Of a DNA stretch of 35,893 nt, positions 16,443 through 26,853 are shown in pieces. A model generated the notes under the pieces. That model saw only the letters and a program-made list of their open reading frames with translations. It had not been told where the DNA came from and ran no database searches. Where the stretch lies: positions 1-35,893 of the forward strand of contig AJXE01000031.1 in NCBI GenBank assembly GCA_000263395.1, read 5' to 3'. This DNA is from Stutzerimonas stutzeri TS44. GTDB lineage: Bacteria > Pseudomonadota > Gammaproteobacteria > Pseudomonadales > Pseudomonadaceae. Both the position numbers and the translations under genes were made by a program. How positions within the stretch are numbered: the stretch's first letter is position 1; each line of letters starts with the position of its first letter.

Positions 16443-18748
16443 GCCAGCACAAGGATGATTTCGTCGTCATCAACCTGAGCCGCCGCGGTTTCCTCACGGG
16501 CCTGGCCGCCACCGGCGCGCTGGTCGTGGCCGCCAACTGGGGCTGGCGCGACGCCTTCGCCGAGGAGAAGCAGTACGGCGCCGCCGGCATGCCCCACGGC
16601 TGGGTGGACAATCCCAAGGTGTTCCTCAGCATCGGCAGCGACGGGCTGGTCACCTTCGTCTGCAACCGCCAGGAAATGGGTCAGGGTATCCGCACCAGCC
16701 TGGCCCTGGTGGTCGCCGACGAGCTGGAGGCCGACTGGGAGATGATGCGGGTGGTCCAGGCCCAGGGCGACGAGGAGCGCTACGGCAACCAGGACACCGA
16801 CGGTTCGCGCAGCATGCGCCACTGGTTCGACCCCATTCGCCGCTGCGGTGCCGCCGCGCGCAGCATGCTCGAGCAGGCCGCTGCCCGGCAGTGGCAGGTG
16901 CCGGTCGATGAGTGCCGCGCGCAAGGCCACAAGGTGGTGCACCAGCCCAGCGGCCGCAGCCTCGGCTACGGCCAGTTGGCGGAAGCTGCCGCGGCTCTGG
17001 AAGTCCCGCCGCGGGAAAGTCTGCGCCTGAAGCCGGCCGGGCAGTTCCGCTACATCGGCAAGGATTCGACCCGCGCCATCGATGGCGCCGATATCGTCAG
17101 CGGTCGCGCCGTCTATGGGGCGGACGTGCGCTTCGACGACATGCTCTACGCCGTGGTGGCCCGCCCGCCGGTGTACGGCGGCAAGCTGAAGAACCAGGAT
17201 ACCGCCGCGACCCTGAAGGTTCCTGGCGTGGTCGGGGTGGTGGAAATCGCCAGCTCGCCGCTGCCTTCCGGCTACCAGCCGCTGGGTGGCCTGGCGGTGG
17301 TCGCCGGCAACACCTGGGCCGCGATCAAGGGCTGCGAAGCCCTCAAGCTCGAATGGGACGACGGCCCCAACGCCGGCTACGACTCCAAGGCCTACCGCGC
17401 CGAACTCAGCCGGGCCGCCCGCGCGCCCGGCAAGCTGGTGCGCGATGCCGGCGACGTACAGGCCGTGTTCGACAAGGCCGAGCGTCTGCTCGAGGCCGAG
17501 TACTACATCCCGCATCTGGCCCAGGCGCCGATGGAGCCGATGGTGGCCACCGCGCGCTTCGTCGACGGTGCCTGCGAGGTCTGGGCGCCGGTGCAGGCGC
17601 CGCAGGCGACCCGCGAGAGCGTCGCCGAGCGCCTCGGCATTCCCCTCGACAAGGTCACGGTCAATGTGACCCTGCTCGGCGGCGGTTTCGGCCGCAAGTC
17701 CAAACCGGACTTCGTGGTGGAGGCCGCGCTCCTGGCCAGGGAATTCCCCGGCCGCGCCCTGCGCGTGCAGTGGACGCGGGAAGACGACCTGCGCTTCTCC
17801 TATTTCCATACCGTGTCGGTGGAATACCTGCGCGGCGCGCTCACCCCGAGCGGCAAGGTCGACGCCTGGCTGCACCGCAGCACGGCGCCGAGCATCGCCG
17901 CGCTGTTCGGCCCCGACCCCAAGCACGAGATGCCGCTGGAGCTCGGCCTGGGCTTCATCAACCTGCCGTACAGCTTGCCGAACGTGCGGCTGGAGAATCC
18001 CGAGGCGGCCGCCCATACCCGGGTCGGCTGGTACCGTTCGGTGTCGAACATCCCCCACGCCTTCGCTGTGCAGAGCTTCATCGGCGAGCTGGCCGCCGCC
18101 GCCGGCCGCGACCACCGCGAGTTCCTGTTCGAACTGATCGGCCCGGCGCGCAAGATCGACCCACGCAAGCTGGGTGACGAGTGGAACCACGGCGAATCGC
18201 CGGTGCTGTACCCGATCGACACCGGCCGGCTGCGCTCGGTGGTCGAGGTGGCTACGCAACAGGCCGGTTGGGGCGGGAAGCTGCCGAAAGGCCGTGGGCT
18301 GGGCCTCGCCGTGCATTACAGCTTCGTCACCTACGTGGCGGTGGTGCTCGACGTGGAAGTGAAGGACGACGGCTCGCTGCTGCTGCACAAGGCCACCGTT
18401 GCAGTCGATTGCGGCCCGCAGATCAACCCCGACCGCATCCGCTCGCAGATGGAAGGCGCCTGCATCATGGGCCTGGGCAACGCCGCCGTGAGCGAGATCA
18501 GCTTCGCCAACGGCCGCGTCCAGCAGAGCAACCTGCACGACTACGAAGTGGCGCGGATGTCCCTGGCACCCAGGGAGATCGCCGTGCATGCGGTCCGTCC
18601 CGAAGGCGAGGTGCCGCTGGGCGGCGTCGGCGAACCGGGCGTGCCACCGGTCGCCCCGGCGCTGTGCAACGCCATCTTCGCCGCGACCGGCAAGCGTATC
18701 CGCGATCTGCCGATCCGCGACCAGTTGAAAGGGTGGAACCAGGCCTGA
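16439..18748 (+). CDS. Molybdopterin-binding large subunit (IorB-like, xanthine dehydrogenase family)
   Basis: A 769-residue large subunit that binds the molybdenum-cytosine-dinucleotide-type cofactor. A twin-arginine signal is visible (NLSRRGFLTGLAATG, residues 12-26), so the folded complex probably acts in the periplasm. Molybdenum-domain motifs are RQEMGQGIRTSLALVVADEL near residue 75, the glycine-rich GGGFGRKSKPDF, and VGEPGVPP near the C-terminus, which carries the catalytic Glu of the family. Length agrees with IorB-type enzymes. The window has no FAD subunit for it, as expected for the two-subunit IorAB type. The xdhC start codon overlaps the stop codon by one base. Confidence 0.92.
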   Translation: MSQHKDDFVVINLSRRGFLTGLAATGALVVAANWGWRDAFAEEKQYGAAGMPHGWVDNPKVFLSIGSDGLVTFVCNRQEMGQGIRTSLALVVADELEADWEMMRVVQAQGDEERYGNQDTDGSRSMRHWFDPIRRCGAAARSMLEQAAARQWQVPVDECRAQGHKVVHQPSGRSLGYGQLAEAAAALEVPPRESLRLKPAGQFRYIGKDSTRAIDGADIVSGRAVYGADVRFDDMLYAVVARPPVYGGKLKNQDTAATLKVPGVVGVVEIASSPLPSGYQPLGGLAVVAGNTWAAIKGCEALKLEWDDGPNAGYDSKAYRAELSRAARAPGKLVRDAGDVQAVFDKAERLLEAEYYIPHLAQAPMEPMVATARFVDGACEVWAPVQAPQATRESVAERLGIPLDKVTVNVTLLGGGFGRKSKPDFVVEAALLAREFPGRALRVQWTREDDLRFSYFHTVSVEYLRGALTPSGKVDAWLHRSTAPSIAALFGPDPKHEMPLELGLGFINLPYSLPNVRLENPEAAAHTRVGWYRSVSNIPHAFAVQSFIGELAAAAGRDHREFLFELIGPARKIDPRKLGDEWNHGESPVLYPIDTGRLRSVVEVATQQAGWGGKLPKGRGLGLAVHYSFVTYVAVVLDVEVKDDGSLLLHKATVAVDCGPQINPDRIRSQMEGACIMGLGNAAVSEISFANGRVQQSNLHDYEVARMSLAPREIAVHAVRPEGEVPLGGVGEPGVPPVAPALCNAIFAATGKRIRDLPIRDQLKGWNQA

Positions 18749-19734
18749 TGGACAGCGCCGATCTGAATGTCCTGCGCAGCGTGCTGGCCTGGCGCGAAGC
18801 CGGCCAGCGCGTGCTGCTCTACACCGTGGTACAGACCTGGGGCAGCGCGCCCCGGCCGCCGGGCGCCATGCTCGCGCTGCGCGGCGACGGCATGCTGATC
18901 GGCTCGGTGTCCGGCGGCTGCATCGAGGACGATCTGGTCGCCCGCCTGCGCGACGGCCGGCTCGACTCCCCGTGCCCGCCCGTGGCCCTGCTGACCTACG
19001 GCGTGACCCGCGAGGAGGCGGCGCGCTTCGGCCTGCCCTGCGGCGGCACCCTGCGCCTGGCCGAGGAGGACGTCGGCGACGCGGCCTGGGTGCGCGAGCT
19101 GCTGCGCCGCTGCGAGAACCACGAGCTGGTCGCCCGCGAGCTGGAGCTGGCCAGCGGCGCGGTGAAGCTGACGCCGGCCAGCCGCGACGACGTGCTGAGC
19201 TTCGACGAACGGCGCCTGCGGGCAGTCTACGGGCCACGCTGGCGGCTGCTGCTGATCGGCGCCGGGCAGCTGTCGCGCTACGTCGGCGAGATGGCGCGGA
19301 TGCTCGACTTCGAGGTGCTGATCTGCGACCCGCGCGAGGAGTTCGCTTTCGGTTGGGAGGAACGCAACGCCCGCTTCGTGCCCGGCATGCCGGACGACGC
19401 TGTGCTGGCCATCGAGCCGGACGAACGCACGGCCATCGTCGCGCTGACCCACGACCCGCGGCTGGACGACATGGCGCTGCTCACCGCCCTGGAGTCCCGT
19501 GCCTTCTACGTCGGCGCCCTGGGCTCGCGGGTCAACAGCGCCAAGCGCCGCGAGCGGCTGGTTGCGCTGGGGCTGCCCCGGGACGCCATCGACCGCCTGC
19601 ACGGCCCGATCGGCCTGCCCATCGGCAGCCACACCCCGCCGGAAATCGCCCTGTCGCTGCTGGCCCAGATCGTCGCGCTGAAGAACGGGCAGACCGCGGC
19701 CTCCCACTCCCGGCTACAGGCACAGCCGGCGTGA
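18748..19734 (+). CDS. xdhC: XdhC/CoxI-family molybdenum cofactor maturation protein
   Basis: A 328-residue cytoplasmic protein. The N-terminal XdhC/CoxI domain has GSAPRPPGAMLAL and GSVSGGCIEDD; the C-terminal Rossmann domain has LLLIGAGQLSRYVGEMA followed by ICDPREEF. XdhC-type proteins bind and help sulfurate molybdenum cofactor and hand it to the partner hydroxylase. Its ATG overlaps the large-subunit TGA by one base and its own TGA overlaps the next GTG, so all four genes appear translationally coupled, which ties it to IorB maturation. Confidence 0.92.
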   Translation: MDSADLNVLRSVLAWREAGQRVLLYTVVQTWGSAPRPPGAMLALRGDGMLIGSVSGGCIEDDLVARLRDGRLDSPCPPVALLTYGVTREEAARFGLPCGGTLRLAEEDVGDAAWVRELLRRCENHELVARELELASGAVKLTPASRDDVLSFDERRLRAVYGPRWRLLLIGAGQLSRYVGEMARMLDFEVLICDPREEFAFGWEERNARFVPGMPDDAVLAIEPDERTAIVALTHDPRLDDMALLTALESRAFYVGALGSRVNSAKRRERLVALGLPRDAIDRLHGPIGLPIGSHTPPEIALSLLAQIVALKNGQTAASHSRLQAQPA

Positions 19735-20327
19735 GCGGCGGAGTCTGCGCCATCCTGCTGGCCGCTGGCCTGGGGACGCGCTTTCGCCAGGTCGCCGGAA
19801 ACGATAGCGACAAGCTGCTGGCCCGCTGCCACGGTCACGACGGCCACGAGCGGACGGTGCTGGAGCATGCGCTGCGGAGCCTGTGCGGACAGGTGGCGCG
19901 GACCCTGCTGGTGACCCGCCCGGAGAACCGCGCAGCCATCGACCTCGGCCTGGCCCACGGCTGCGAGCTGGTGACCCTGGAGTCCGCCGGGATGGGCGAC
20001 AGCATCGCCGCCGCGGTGGTGCGGGCGCCGGATTGCGCGGGCTGGCTGATCGCTCTGGGCGACATGCCGTGCATTCGGCCTGCGACCGTCGCCCAGGTCG
20101 CCGCGGCCCTGCGGGACGAGCTGATCGTGGTACCGACCTGGCAGGGACGCCGGGGCCACCCGGTCGGTTTCGGCCGCGCCTACGGCGGGCAGTTGGTCGG
20201 GCTGAGCGGCGACACGGGGGCCAAGCGGCTGTTTCGTGACGGGCAGGTATTCGAGCTGGCGGTGGACGATCCGGCCATCGTCTGGGATATCGATACGCCC
20301 GAGGCCCTGTCAGGCCCCCGGGCGTAA
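19731..20327 (+). CDS. MobA/MocA-like molybdenum cofactor nucleotidyltransferase
   Basis: A 198-residue nucleotidyltransferase with the signature AILLAAGLGTRFRQV at the N-terminus, a later DSDKLL (substrate Lys), IALGDMPCIRP (metal-binding Asp) and GRRGHPVGF. This matches MocA-type enzymes, which attach CMP to molybdopterin for xanthine-dehydrogenase-family enzymes. It starts at GTG 19731 in a GTGA overlap with xdhC. As the last gene of the operon it likely makes the MCD cofactor for the IorAB-like enzyme. MobA versus MocA specificity is inferred from context. Confidence 0.88.
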   Translation: MSGGVCAILLAAGLGTRFRQVAGNDSDKLLARCHGHDGHERTVLEHALRSLCGQVARTLLVTRPENRAAIDLGLAHGCELVTLESAGMGDSIAAAVVRAPDCAGWLIALGDMPCIRPATVAQVAAALRDELIVVPTWQGRRGHPVGFGRAYGGQLVGLSGDTGAKRLFRDGQVFELAVDDPAIVWDIDTPEALSGPRA

Positions 20328-20333
20328 AGACGA

Positions 20334-20352
20334 AGCGGCTACCGCAGCCGCT
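20334..20352. terminator. hairpin between convergent mocA-like and cusA genes
   Basis: A perfect 7-bp stem (AGCGGCT / AGCCGCT) with a 5-base loop lies 6 bases after the mocA-like stop and 81 bases after the cusA stop on the other strand. No T-run accompanies it, so it is a weak candidate shared terminator. Confidence 0.35.
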
Positions 20353-20433
20353 CCGCTACCCGTCCAACCCGGCTGGGTCTGGCAGACTGCCGCACCAGCG
20401 CGCGCAGCACGTCGCCCGCCGCTGCCCGCCGGA

Positions 20434-23400
20434 CTAGCGACGAGGGCGGCGCATCAGCCGATAGGCCGCCGGCAGCACGAACAGCGACAATAACGGCGCA
20501 CTCAGCATGCCTCCGACCATCGGCGCGGCGATGCGACTCATCACCTCGCTGCCGGTGCCGGCACCGAGCAGGATCGGCAGCAAACCGGCGACGATCACCG
20601 CCACCGTCATCGCCTTGGGCCGCACGCGTTGCACCGCGCCTTCGCGGATCGCCTCGCACAGCGCCGCCTCGTCATGCCGGCCGACCTGCTGACGGTCGCT
20701 CCAGGCATGCTTGAGGTACAGCAGCATGATCACCCCGAACTCTGCCGCCACCCCGGCCAGGGCGATGAAGCCGACGCCGGTGGCCACCGACAGGTTGTAG
20801 CCCATCAGATAGAGGAACCAGACGCCGCCGGTCAGCGCGAACGGCAACGTCAGCATGATCAGCAGCGCCTCGTCGATGCGCCCGAACGTCAGGTAGAGCA
20901 GCACGAAGATGATCAGCAGCGTCGCCGGCACCACCAACTTGAGCCGCTCGTTGGCGCGCTCGAGGTACTCGAACTGACCGGAATAGCTCAGGCTCATGCC
21001 CGGCTGCAGCTCGACGCCGGTGCTCACCGCCTGGCGCAGATCAGCCACCACCGAGGCGATGTCGCGCCCGCGCACATCGACGTACACCCAGCCAGACAGC
21101 CGCGCGTTTTCGCTGCGCAGCATCGGCGGGCCATCGCTGACACGCACCCGCGCCACGCTGCCGAGGGTGATCTGCGCGCCCTGCGGCGTGAGGATCGGCA
21201 GCTGCTCCAGCGCCTGCGGCGAGTCGCGCCATTCACGTGGGTAACGCACGCTGATCGGGTAACGCGCCAGGCCTTCCACCGTTTCGCCGACGCTTTCACC
21301 GCCGATGGCACCGGCGACGATGGCCTGCACGTCGGCGATGTTCAGCCCGTAGCGCGCGGCGTCCTGGCGGTCGATGTCGATATCGATGTAGCGCCCGCCG
21401 ACCAGGCGTTCCGCCAGCGCCGAACTGACACCCGGCACTGTCTTGGCAATGGTTTCAACCTGCTGGCTGACCCGGTCGATCTCCTCCAGATTGGCGCCGG
21501 CGATCTTCACCCCGATGGGGCTCTTGATACCGGTGGCGAGCATGTCGATGCGGTTGCGGATCGGCGGAATCCAGATGTTGGTCAGTCCCGGTACCTGCAC
21601 CGCGCGATCCAGCTCCTCCACCAGTTTTTCCGGGGTCATGCCGGCGCGCCACTGCTCGCGCGGCTTGAACTGGATGGTGGTCTCGAACATCTCCAGCGGC
21701 GCCGGGTCGGTGGCCGACTCGGCACGCCCGGCCTTGCCGAACACCGTGGCGACTTCCGGCACCGTGCGGATCATCCGGTCGGTCTGCTGCAACAGCTGCG
21801 CGGCCTTCTGCGCCGACAGGCCCGGCAGCGCCGAGGGCATGTAGAGCAGATCGCCCTCGTCCATCGGCGGGAGGAACTCGCCGCCCAGCCGGGTCATCGG
21901 CCACAGCGTGGTCGCCAGCACCAGCAACGCAGCGACGAGCGTGGTTTTCGGATGTCCCAGCACCGCGTCGAGCGCCGGCCGGTAGAGGCGGATCAGCCCG
22001 CGGTTGAGCGGATTGCGCGCCTCATCCGGCAGCCGCCCGCGAATCCAGTAGCCCATCAACACCGGCACCAGCGTCACCGAGAGCCCGGCGGCAGCGGCCA
22101 TCGCGTAGGTCTTGGTGAACGCCAACGGGCCGAACAGCCGGCCTTCCTGCGCCTCCAGGGTGAACACCGGAATGAACGACAGGGTGATGATCAGCAGACA
22201 GAAGAACAGCGCCGAGCCGACCTCCTGCGCGGCCTGGGTCATCACCCGCCAGTGCTCCTCGCCCTCCAGCGTCCGGCCCGGGTTGGCATGCCGCCAGGCT
22301 TCGACCTTCTTGTGCGCGTTCTCGATCATCACCACCGCCGCATCGACCATCGCGCCGATGGCGATGGCGATACCGCCCAGCGACATGATGTTGGCGTTGA
22401 TGCCTTGGTAACGCATCACCGCGAAGGCCAGCAGCACGCCGATCGGCAGCGAGACGATGGCCACCAGGGATGAGCGCAGGTGCCAGAGGAACAGCCCGCA
22501 GACCAGTGCGACGACGATGAACTCCTCCAGCAGCTTGAAGCTGAGGTTGTGCACCGCGCGGTCGATCAGCTGGCTGCGGTCGTAGGTGGTGACGATCTCC
22601 ACGCCCTGCGGCAGGCTCTTTTTCAGCTCGTCGAGCTTGGCATGCACGGCCGCCAGGGTTTCCCGCGCGTTCTTGCCGCTGCGCAGGATGATCACGCCAC
22701 CGACGGTTTCCCCTTCACCATCCAGCTCGGCGATGCCACGGCGCATCTCCGGGCCGAGCTGGATGTGCGCGACATCGCCGAGCGTCACCGGCACCCCGGC
22801 GTCACTGAGCCGCAACGGAATCTGGCGGAAGTCGTCAAGCGTCTGCAGGTAGCCCGAGGCACGCACCATATACTCGGTTTCCGCCAGCTCCAGTACCGCG
22901 CCGCCGGTTTCCTGGTTGGCGCGGCCGATGGCCTCGCTCACCTGCGCCTGGGTCACACCGAGGCTGGCCATCTTCAGCGGGTCGAGCAGCACCTGGTACT
23001 GGCGGACCATGCCGCCGATGGTGGCGACCTCCGCAACGTTGGGCAGGGTGATCAGCTCGAACTTGAGGAACCAGTCCTGCAGGCTGCGCAGTTGCGCCAG
23101 GTCATGCGTGCCGCTGCGGTCGACCAGCGCGTACTGGTAGATCCAGCCGACACCGGTGGCATCCGGGCCGAGCGACGGCTTGGCGCCGTCCGGCAGGCGG
23201 CTCTGCACCTGGCTCAGGTACTCCAGCACCCGCGAACGCGCCCAGTACAGGTCGGTGCCGTCCTCGAACAGCACGTAGACGAAGCTGTCGCCGAAGAACG
23301 AATAGCCGCGCACGGTCTTCGCCCCGGGCACCGAGAGCATGGTGGTGGTCAGCGGATAGGTGATCTGGTTCTCGACGATCTGCGGCGCCTGCCCCGGATA

Positions 23401-23556
23401 CGGCGTGCGGATGATCACCTGCACGTCGGACAGGTCCGGCAGCGCGTCGATCGGCGTGGTGCGCAGCGCCCAGATGCCCACCGCGGTCATCAGCAGTGTG
23501 GCCAGCAGCACCAGGAAGCGATTGACCACCGACCAGCGAATCAGCGCAGCGATCAT
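20434..23556 (-). CDS. cusA: CusA-type Cu(I)/Ag(I) RND efflux pump
   Basis: A 1040-residue inner-membrane RND transporter of the heavy-metal (HME) type. It has the RND layout: one N-terminal membrane helix, a large periplasmic loop, six helices, a second loop (about residues 540-850) and five closing helices. The TM4 motif [20 protein letters not shown] carries the proton-relay Asp and is the form found in copper/silver pumps rather than Czc[15 protein letters not shown] and [14 protein letters not shown] also match CusA. Its ATG overlaps the cusB stop codon by four bases. It assembles with CusB and CusC across the envelope. Metal specificity is inferred from similarity. Confidence 0.94.
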   Translation of the reverse strand: MIAALIRWSVVNRFLVLLATLLMTAVGIWALRTTPIDALPDLSDVQVIIRTPYPGQAPQIVENQITYPLTTTMLSVPGAKTVRGYSFFGDSFVYVLFEDGTDLYWARSRVLEYLSQVQSRLPDGAKPSLGPDATGVGWIYQYALVDRSGTHDLAQLRSLQDWFLKFELITLPNVAEVATIGGMVRQYQVLLDPLKMASLGVTQAQVSEAIGRANQETGGAVLELAETEYMVRASGYLQTLDDFRQIPLRLSDAGVPVTLGDVAHIQLGPEMRRGIAELDGEGETVGGVIILRSGKNARETLAAVHAKLDELKKSLPQGVEIVTTYDRSQLIDRAVHNLSFKLLEEFIVVALVCGLFLWHLRSSLVAIVSLPIGVLLAFAVMRYQGINANIMSLGGIAIAIGAMVDAAVVMIENAHKKVEAWRHANPGRTLEGEEHWRVMTQAAQEVGSALFFCLLIITLSFIPVFTLEAQEGRLFGPLAFTKTYAMAAAAGLSVTLVPVLMGYWIRGRLPDEARNPLNRGLIRLYRPALDAVLGHPKTTLVAALLVLATTLWPMTRLGGEFLPPMDEGDLLYMPSALPGLSAQKAAQLLQQTDRMIRTVPEVATVFGKAGRAESATDPAPLEMFETTIQFKPREQWRAGMTPEKLVEELDRAVQVPGLTNIWIPPIRNRIDMLATGIKSPIGVKIAGANLEEIDRVSQQVETIAKTVPGVSSALAERLVGGRYIDIDIDRQDAARYGLNIADVQAIVAGAIGGESVGETVEGLARYPISVRYPREWRDSPQALEQLPILTPQGAQITLGSVARVRVSDGPPMLRSENARLSGWVYVDVRGRDIASVVADLRQAVSTGVELQPGMSLSYSGQFEYLERANERLKLVVPATLLIIFVLLYLTFGRIDEALLIMLTLPFALTGGVWFLYLMGYNLSVATGVGFIALAGVAAEFGVIMLLYLKHAWSDRQQVGRHDEAALCEAIREGAVQRVRPKAMTVAVIVAGLLPILLGAGTGSEVMSRIAAPMVGGMLSAPLLSLFVLPAAYRLMRRPRR

Positions 23557-25118
23557 GGCTGCTGCTCCATCTGCTCGATGACCAGCCCGGCGCCAGTCTC
23601 GCGCACGGCGAAGCGCACCCGGTCATCGACCTGCACCCCGTGCAGCAGATGCGCGTCAGCCACCGCGAAGCGCATGGTCATGCCCGGCATTCCGAGGGTC
23701 TTGAACGGGCCGTGGGCGATCTTCACGCCCTGCCCGCTGATCTCGACAATGCGCCCTTCGGCCTCGTGCAGCGCTGCGGCGATCGGCGCCTGGGCCGCAT
23801 GCATCGAATGCGCGCTCGGCGCGGCATGCTCATGCATCGCGTGTGTGAAAGGCTCGGCTGGTGCGGCATCGGCATGTTCATGTGCCTCCGTCGGCGGCGC
23901 GGCAACGGCGGTGATGCCGCGCAGGCTGGCCTCGGAATCGAGCAGGAACTGCCCGGACGCGACCACCTGCTGGCCCTCCTCCAGCCCTTGCAGGATGGCG
24001 GTCTGGCTGCCGCTGTCGACACCGAGCTGCACCTCCACCGGACGATAGCGGCCGCCAGCCTCGGCGAGCATCACCAGCGCGCGCTTGCCGGTACGAATCA
24101 CCGCCTCGCTGGGGATCAGCAATGCACTCTGCGCGCCCTGCTCGGCCAGTTCGACCCGTGCGCTCAGGCCTGGGCGCAACCGACCTTCGGCGTTGGGCAG
24201 TTCCACCCGCACACGTAGCGTGCGACTGGCCGCCGTGGCCTCGGGCAACACCGCGGTCACCGTGCCCGCGATTGGCTCACCGGGCAGCGCCGGCAAATGC
24301 GCCGTTGCCGCCTGCCCGGTGCGAATGCCGCCGGCCTGCGCTTCAGGCACCGCGACTTCGAGCCAGACGCTGTCCAGCCCGTTGATTCGCGCCAGCGGCG
24401 CGCCGGCGTCGACGCTCATGCCTTCGCGCACGTCCAGCTCCTGCAGCACACCGCCGATGGGCGCACGCACGGTCTGCAGTGCCTGCACCCTGCCGGACCG
24501 CTCCAGCTGGCGGATCGCCTCGGCCGGCATGCCGACCAGCCGCAGGCGTTGGCGCGCACCGTCCAGCAGCGCGCGATCGCCGCTGCGGCGCAACGCAAGG
24601 AATTCCTCTTGCGCGGCCACCCATTCGGGTATCAGCAGGTCCACCAGCGGCGCGCCGGCCGTTAGCACATCGCCCGGCGCCAGTCGGTAGACGCGCTCGA
24701 CGAAGCCCGCCGCGCGCGCCTGCACCAGCGCCACGTCACGATCATTGAGACCGAGCACGCCGACGGCCTCGATGTTGCGCGCCAGCTGGCCGCGGCTGAC
24801 CGTTGCCAGGCGCACGCCGAGGTTGTGGGTGATGTCGGCGTCGATACGCACCGTCGGCGCACCGCCGGCGTCTGTCTCGTCGGCGTAGCGTGGCACCAGA
24901 TCCATGTCCATGAACGGTGATTTACCCGGTTGGTCGAAGCGCTGCTGCGGCATCATCGGGTCGTACCAATAGAGCACCTTGCGCTCGCTGACGGCACTGG
25001 CGGATACATCCTGCGGCGCGGCATGCGGCTGACGCGAGGCCAGCCAGTAGCCACCGGCCAGCCCCAGCGCGGTGGTGACGGCGATCAGTACGCCGGTCTT
25101 GAGAACGGTCTGGCTCAT
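23553..25118 (-). CDS. cusB: CusB-type periplasmic adaptor with C-terminal CusF domain
   Basis: A 521-residue membrane-fusion protein. An N-terminal hydrophobic segment (residues 8-27) is followed by the metal-handling [25 protein letters not shown] region, where Met residues resemble the CusB metal site, then barrel-sandwich and hairpin domains. After residue ~405 comes a His/Met-rich linker ([15 protein letters not shown]), then a CusF-like domain to the C-terminus. CusF ligands are conserved as H469, M480 and M482, but the Trp that caps copper in CusF is M477. E. coli carries CusF as a separate chaperone, so fusion here tethers it to the pump. It overlaps cusC and cusA by four bases each. 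Confidence 0.93.
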   Translation of the reverse strand: MSQTVLKTGVLIAVTTALGLAGGYWLASRQPHAAPQDVSASAVSERKVLYWYDPMMPQQRFDQPGKSPFMDMDLVPRYADETDAGGAPTVRIDADITHNLGVRLATVSRGQLARNIEAVGVLGLNDRDVALVQARAAGFVERVYRLAPGDVLTAGAPLVDLLIPEWVAAQEEFLALRRSGDRALLDGARQRLRLVGMPAEAIRQLERSGRVQALQTVRAPIGGVLQELDVREGMSVDAGAPLARINGLDSVWLEVAVPEAQAGGIRTGQAATAHLPALPGEPIAGTVTAVLPEATAASRTLRVRVELPNAEGRLRPGLSARVELAEQGAQSALLIPSEAVIRTGKRALVMLAEAGGRYRPVEVQLGVDSGSQTAILQGLEEGQQVVASGQFLLDSEASLRGITAVAAPPTEAHEHADAAPAEPFTHAMHEHAAPSAHSMHAAQAPIAAALHEAEGRIVEISGQGVKIAHGPFKTLGMPGMTMRFAVADAHLLHGVQVDDRVRFAVRETGAGLVIEQMEQQP

Positions 25119-26365
25119 TGCGCATCTCCATAGGCGAAGTACAGGCGGCTGGCAGCAATGGCCTGCTGGCCTTCGAGGTCGATTTCCTTCAGGCGCGTTT
25201 CGATCAGTTCGCGACGCGCCGCCAGCAGCGTCTCCAGCTCGCCGCGACCGGCGCGGTAGTCGGCCAGACTGAGTTCGCTACGCTCGCGCGCCAGCGGCAG
25301 CAGCACCTCGCGGGTGCGCGTCAGGGCACGTTGCAGGCGGTCGAGTTCGGCCAGTTCGTTGTCCAGCTGCTCGGCGAACTGCCGCTCCAGCGCCTCGCGC
25401 TCGGCTTCCAGCTGGTTGAGTTCGGCATGCCGGGCGGCGATGCGCGGGTTCTGCCGCGTGCTGGTGAACAGCGGCAGGTCGAAGCTGACCTGCAGGTTGA
25501 CCATGTCGCCGAATTCCTGCCCGCGGCGCAGGTAGTCCACTTCCCAGCTCCAGTCGGGCTTCTTCTCGGCGGTCGCCTCGCGGATACGCGCTTGCGCCTG
25601 CTGCGTCATCGGCGTGTAGGCCTGCAGTTGCGGATGCTGGTGCAGCTCGCGCTGCAGCGCCGGGGCGTCGAGCGACCAGTGCGGCACGCTGCCCTCCAAC
25701 GGCTCGCTGGCGGCTTCACCGATCCAGCGGGCGAGCGCCGCGCGGGCCTGCCGGCGCTGGCGATGCAGTTCATCGGCGCGCTCATCGAGCAAGGCCGCTT
25801 CCTGGCGCGGTAGCACGCTGTCGGCGGCCTGCCCGCGCCCACCGGCAATCCGCGCCCGCACGGTTTCGCCGAGCAGGCGATTCTCGGCATAGAGCGCGTC
25901 GAAGGTCGCCAGCTTGCGCTCGATGGCGTGGCTGGCGATCCACGCCTGGGCGGTGGCCTGGCGCACGTTCAGTGCCTCGACCGCGCGCTCGGCGGCGGCA
26001 CGCTGGATGCCAGCATTCGCCACCTCGACCCGGGCGCGGCGCTTGTCGCGGTTGGGCACGTCCTGCATCAGGCCGACCATGCTCATGGTCATACCGTCGC
26101 GGTCCAGGCTCCAGCGGTCGTTGCCTTCGATCGGCACGCTCTGTACGCCGAGCAACAGTTTCGGGTCGGGCAGTTCGCCGGCAGGTACGGCGTCGCTACG
26201 AGCGGCCTGCAGTTTGGCGGCTTCGGCCTGCAGGGACGGCGCCTGCTGCTGAGCCAGCGCCAGGGCCTCGTCGAAGCTCAGCGCGCTGGCGGCAGCCGGC
26301 AACGCCAGGGCGCACGCGGCCACGGCGGCACGCGCGCGAATGTCTCGCATCAATCGGGATTGCAT
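25115..26365 (-). CDS. cusC: TolC-family outer-membrane factor (CusC/CzcC-like)
   Basis: A 416-residue outer-membrane channel protein. It begins with a signal peptide (MQSRLMRDIRARAAVAACALALPAAASA) written here as basic start, hydrophobic core and AxA cleavage. The two TolC repeats are visible: LSFDEALALAQQQAPSL at the start of the mature protein, and the helical DLPLFTSTRQNPRIAAR to LADYRAGRGELETLLAARRE stretch in the second half. It supplies the exit duct for CusBA. It is the first of three genes with four-base overlaps. The upstream gap of 85 bases separates it from the His-rich exported protein gene. Confidence 0.9.
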   Translation of the reverse strand: MQSRLMRDIRARAAVAACALALPAAASALSFDEALALAQQQAPSLQAEAAKLQAARSDAVPAGELPDPKLLLGVQSVPIEGNDRWSLDRDGMTMSMVGLMQDVPNRDKRRARVEVANAGIQRAAAERAVEALNVRQATAQAWIASHAIERKLATFDALYAENRLLGETVRARIAGGRGQAADSVLPRQEAALLDERADELHRQRRQARAALARWIGEAASEPLEGSVPHWSLDAPALQRELHQHPQLQAYTPMTQQAQARIREATAEKKPDWSWEVDYLRRGQEFGDMVNLQVSFDLPLFTSTRQNPRIAARHAELNQLEAEREALERQFAEQLDNELAELDRLQRALTRTREVLLPLARERSELSLADYRAGRGELETLLAARRELIETRLKEIDLEGQQAIAASRLYFAYGDAQ

Positions 26366-26450
26366 GTGCGGATTCCTCGGATCCTGCGTGCCGGGCGGGC
26401 ACGCGCGAGGTCAGTCGCCAGGCGACGGACCAGTCAGCTCGGATGGGGAA

Positions 26451-26801
26451 TCAGGCGCACGGGGGACGCCAGACGTCGGCGCCGTTACGCGAGGGAATGA
26501 AGTCGGGAAGGTAGACGATCAGCCGGGACGACGGTGCATCGACATCCGCCCTGGGGACGGCGAACTGCAACAGGCAGCCGGTCTTGCACTGATGGCCGCT
26601 CTTGCACTGCGGATTGCCATCGTGCCCGTGGTCGCCATGCTGGTCGGCGTGGAGGTCCGCAGCATGCTGCATGGCGCCATGTTGCGTGTCTGCCGGCTGC
26701 ATCGTGCAGGGCTGTGTCATGCGCTCAGCCGCGACCAGCCCGTCGACGGGAAGCATGAGGCTGATCAGCAGTAGCAGGCACAGCGACAGACAGGTTTTCA
26801 T
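26451..26801 (-). CDS. Exported His/Cys-rich protein upstream of the cus operon
   Basis: A 116-residue protein with a signal peptide (basic MKT, then LSLCLLLLISLML, ending near VAAE). The mature N-terminal half is full of possible metal ligands: MTQPCTMQPADTQHG, then HADQHGDHGHDGNPQC and CKSGHQCKTGC, followed by a hydrophobic stretch and an ending of VWRPPCA. The frame runs 20 codons further to 26861, but that would overlap the sensor kinase end; ATG 26801 gives the signal peptide and is preferred. I do not recognise a named family. Its place as first gene in front of cusCBA suggests a periplasmic copper/silver binder or sensor, which is inference. Confidence 0.8.
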   Translation of the reverse strand: MKTCLSLCLLLLISLMLPVDGLVAAERMTQPCTMQPADTQHGAMQHAADLHADQHGDHGHDGNPQCKSGHQCKTGCLLQFAVPRADVDAPSSRLIVYLPDFIPSRNGADVWRPPCA

Positions 26802-26853
26802 GGCGGCCAGTGTAGTGGCGGACGGGCTAACAAGAACTTGATCGAGATCGGCT

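Noticed and set aside
16379..19237. 952-codon open frame on the - strand opposite the iorB-xdhC genes
   Set aside because: Antisense shadow: composition is GC-driven and no motif is recognisable.
20629..24048. Long + strand frames (614 and 522 codons) opposite cusA and cusB
   Set aside because: Same shadow composition; the - strand proteins have full RND and adaptor motifs.
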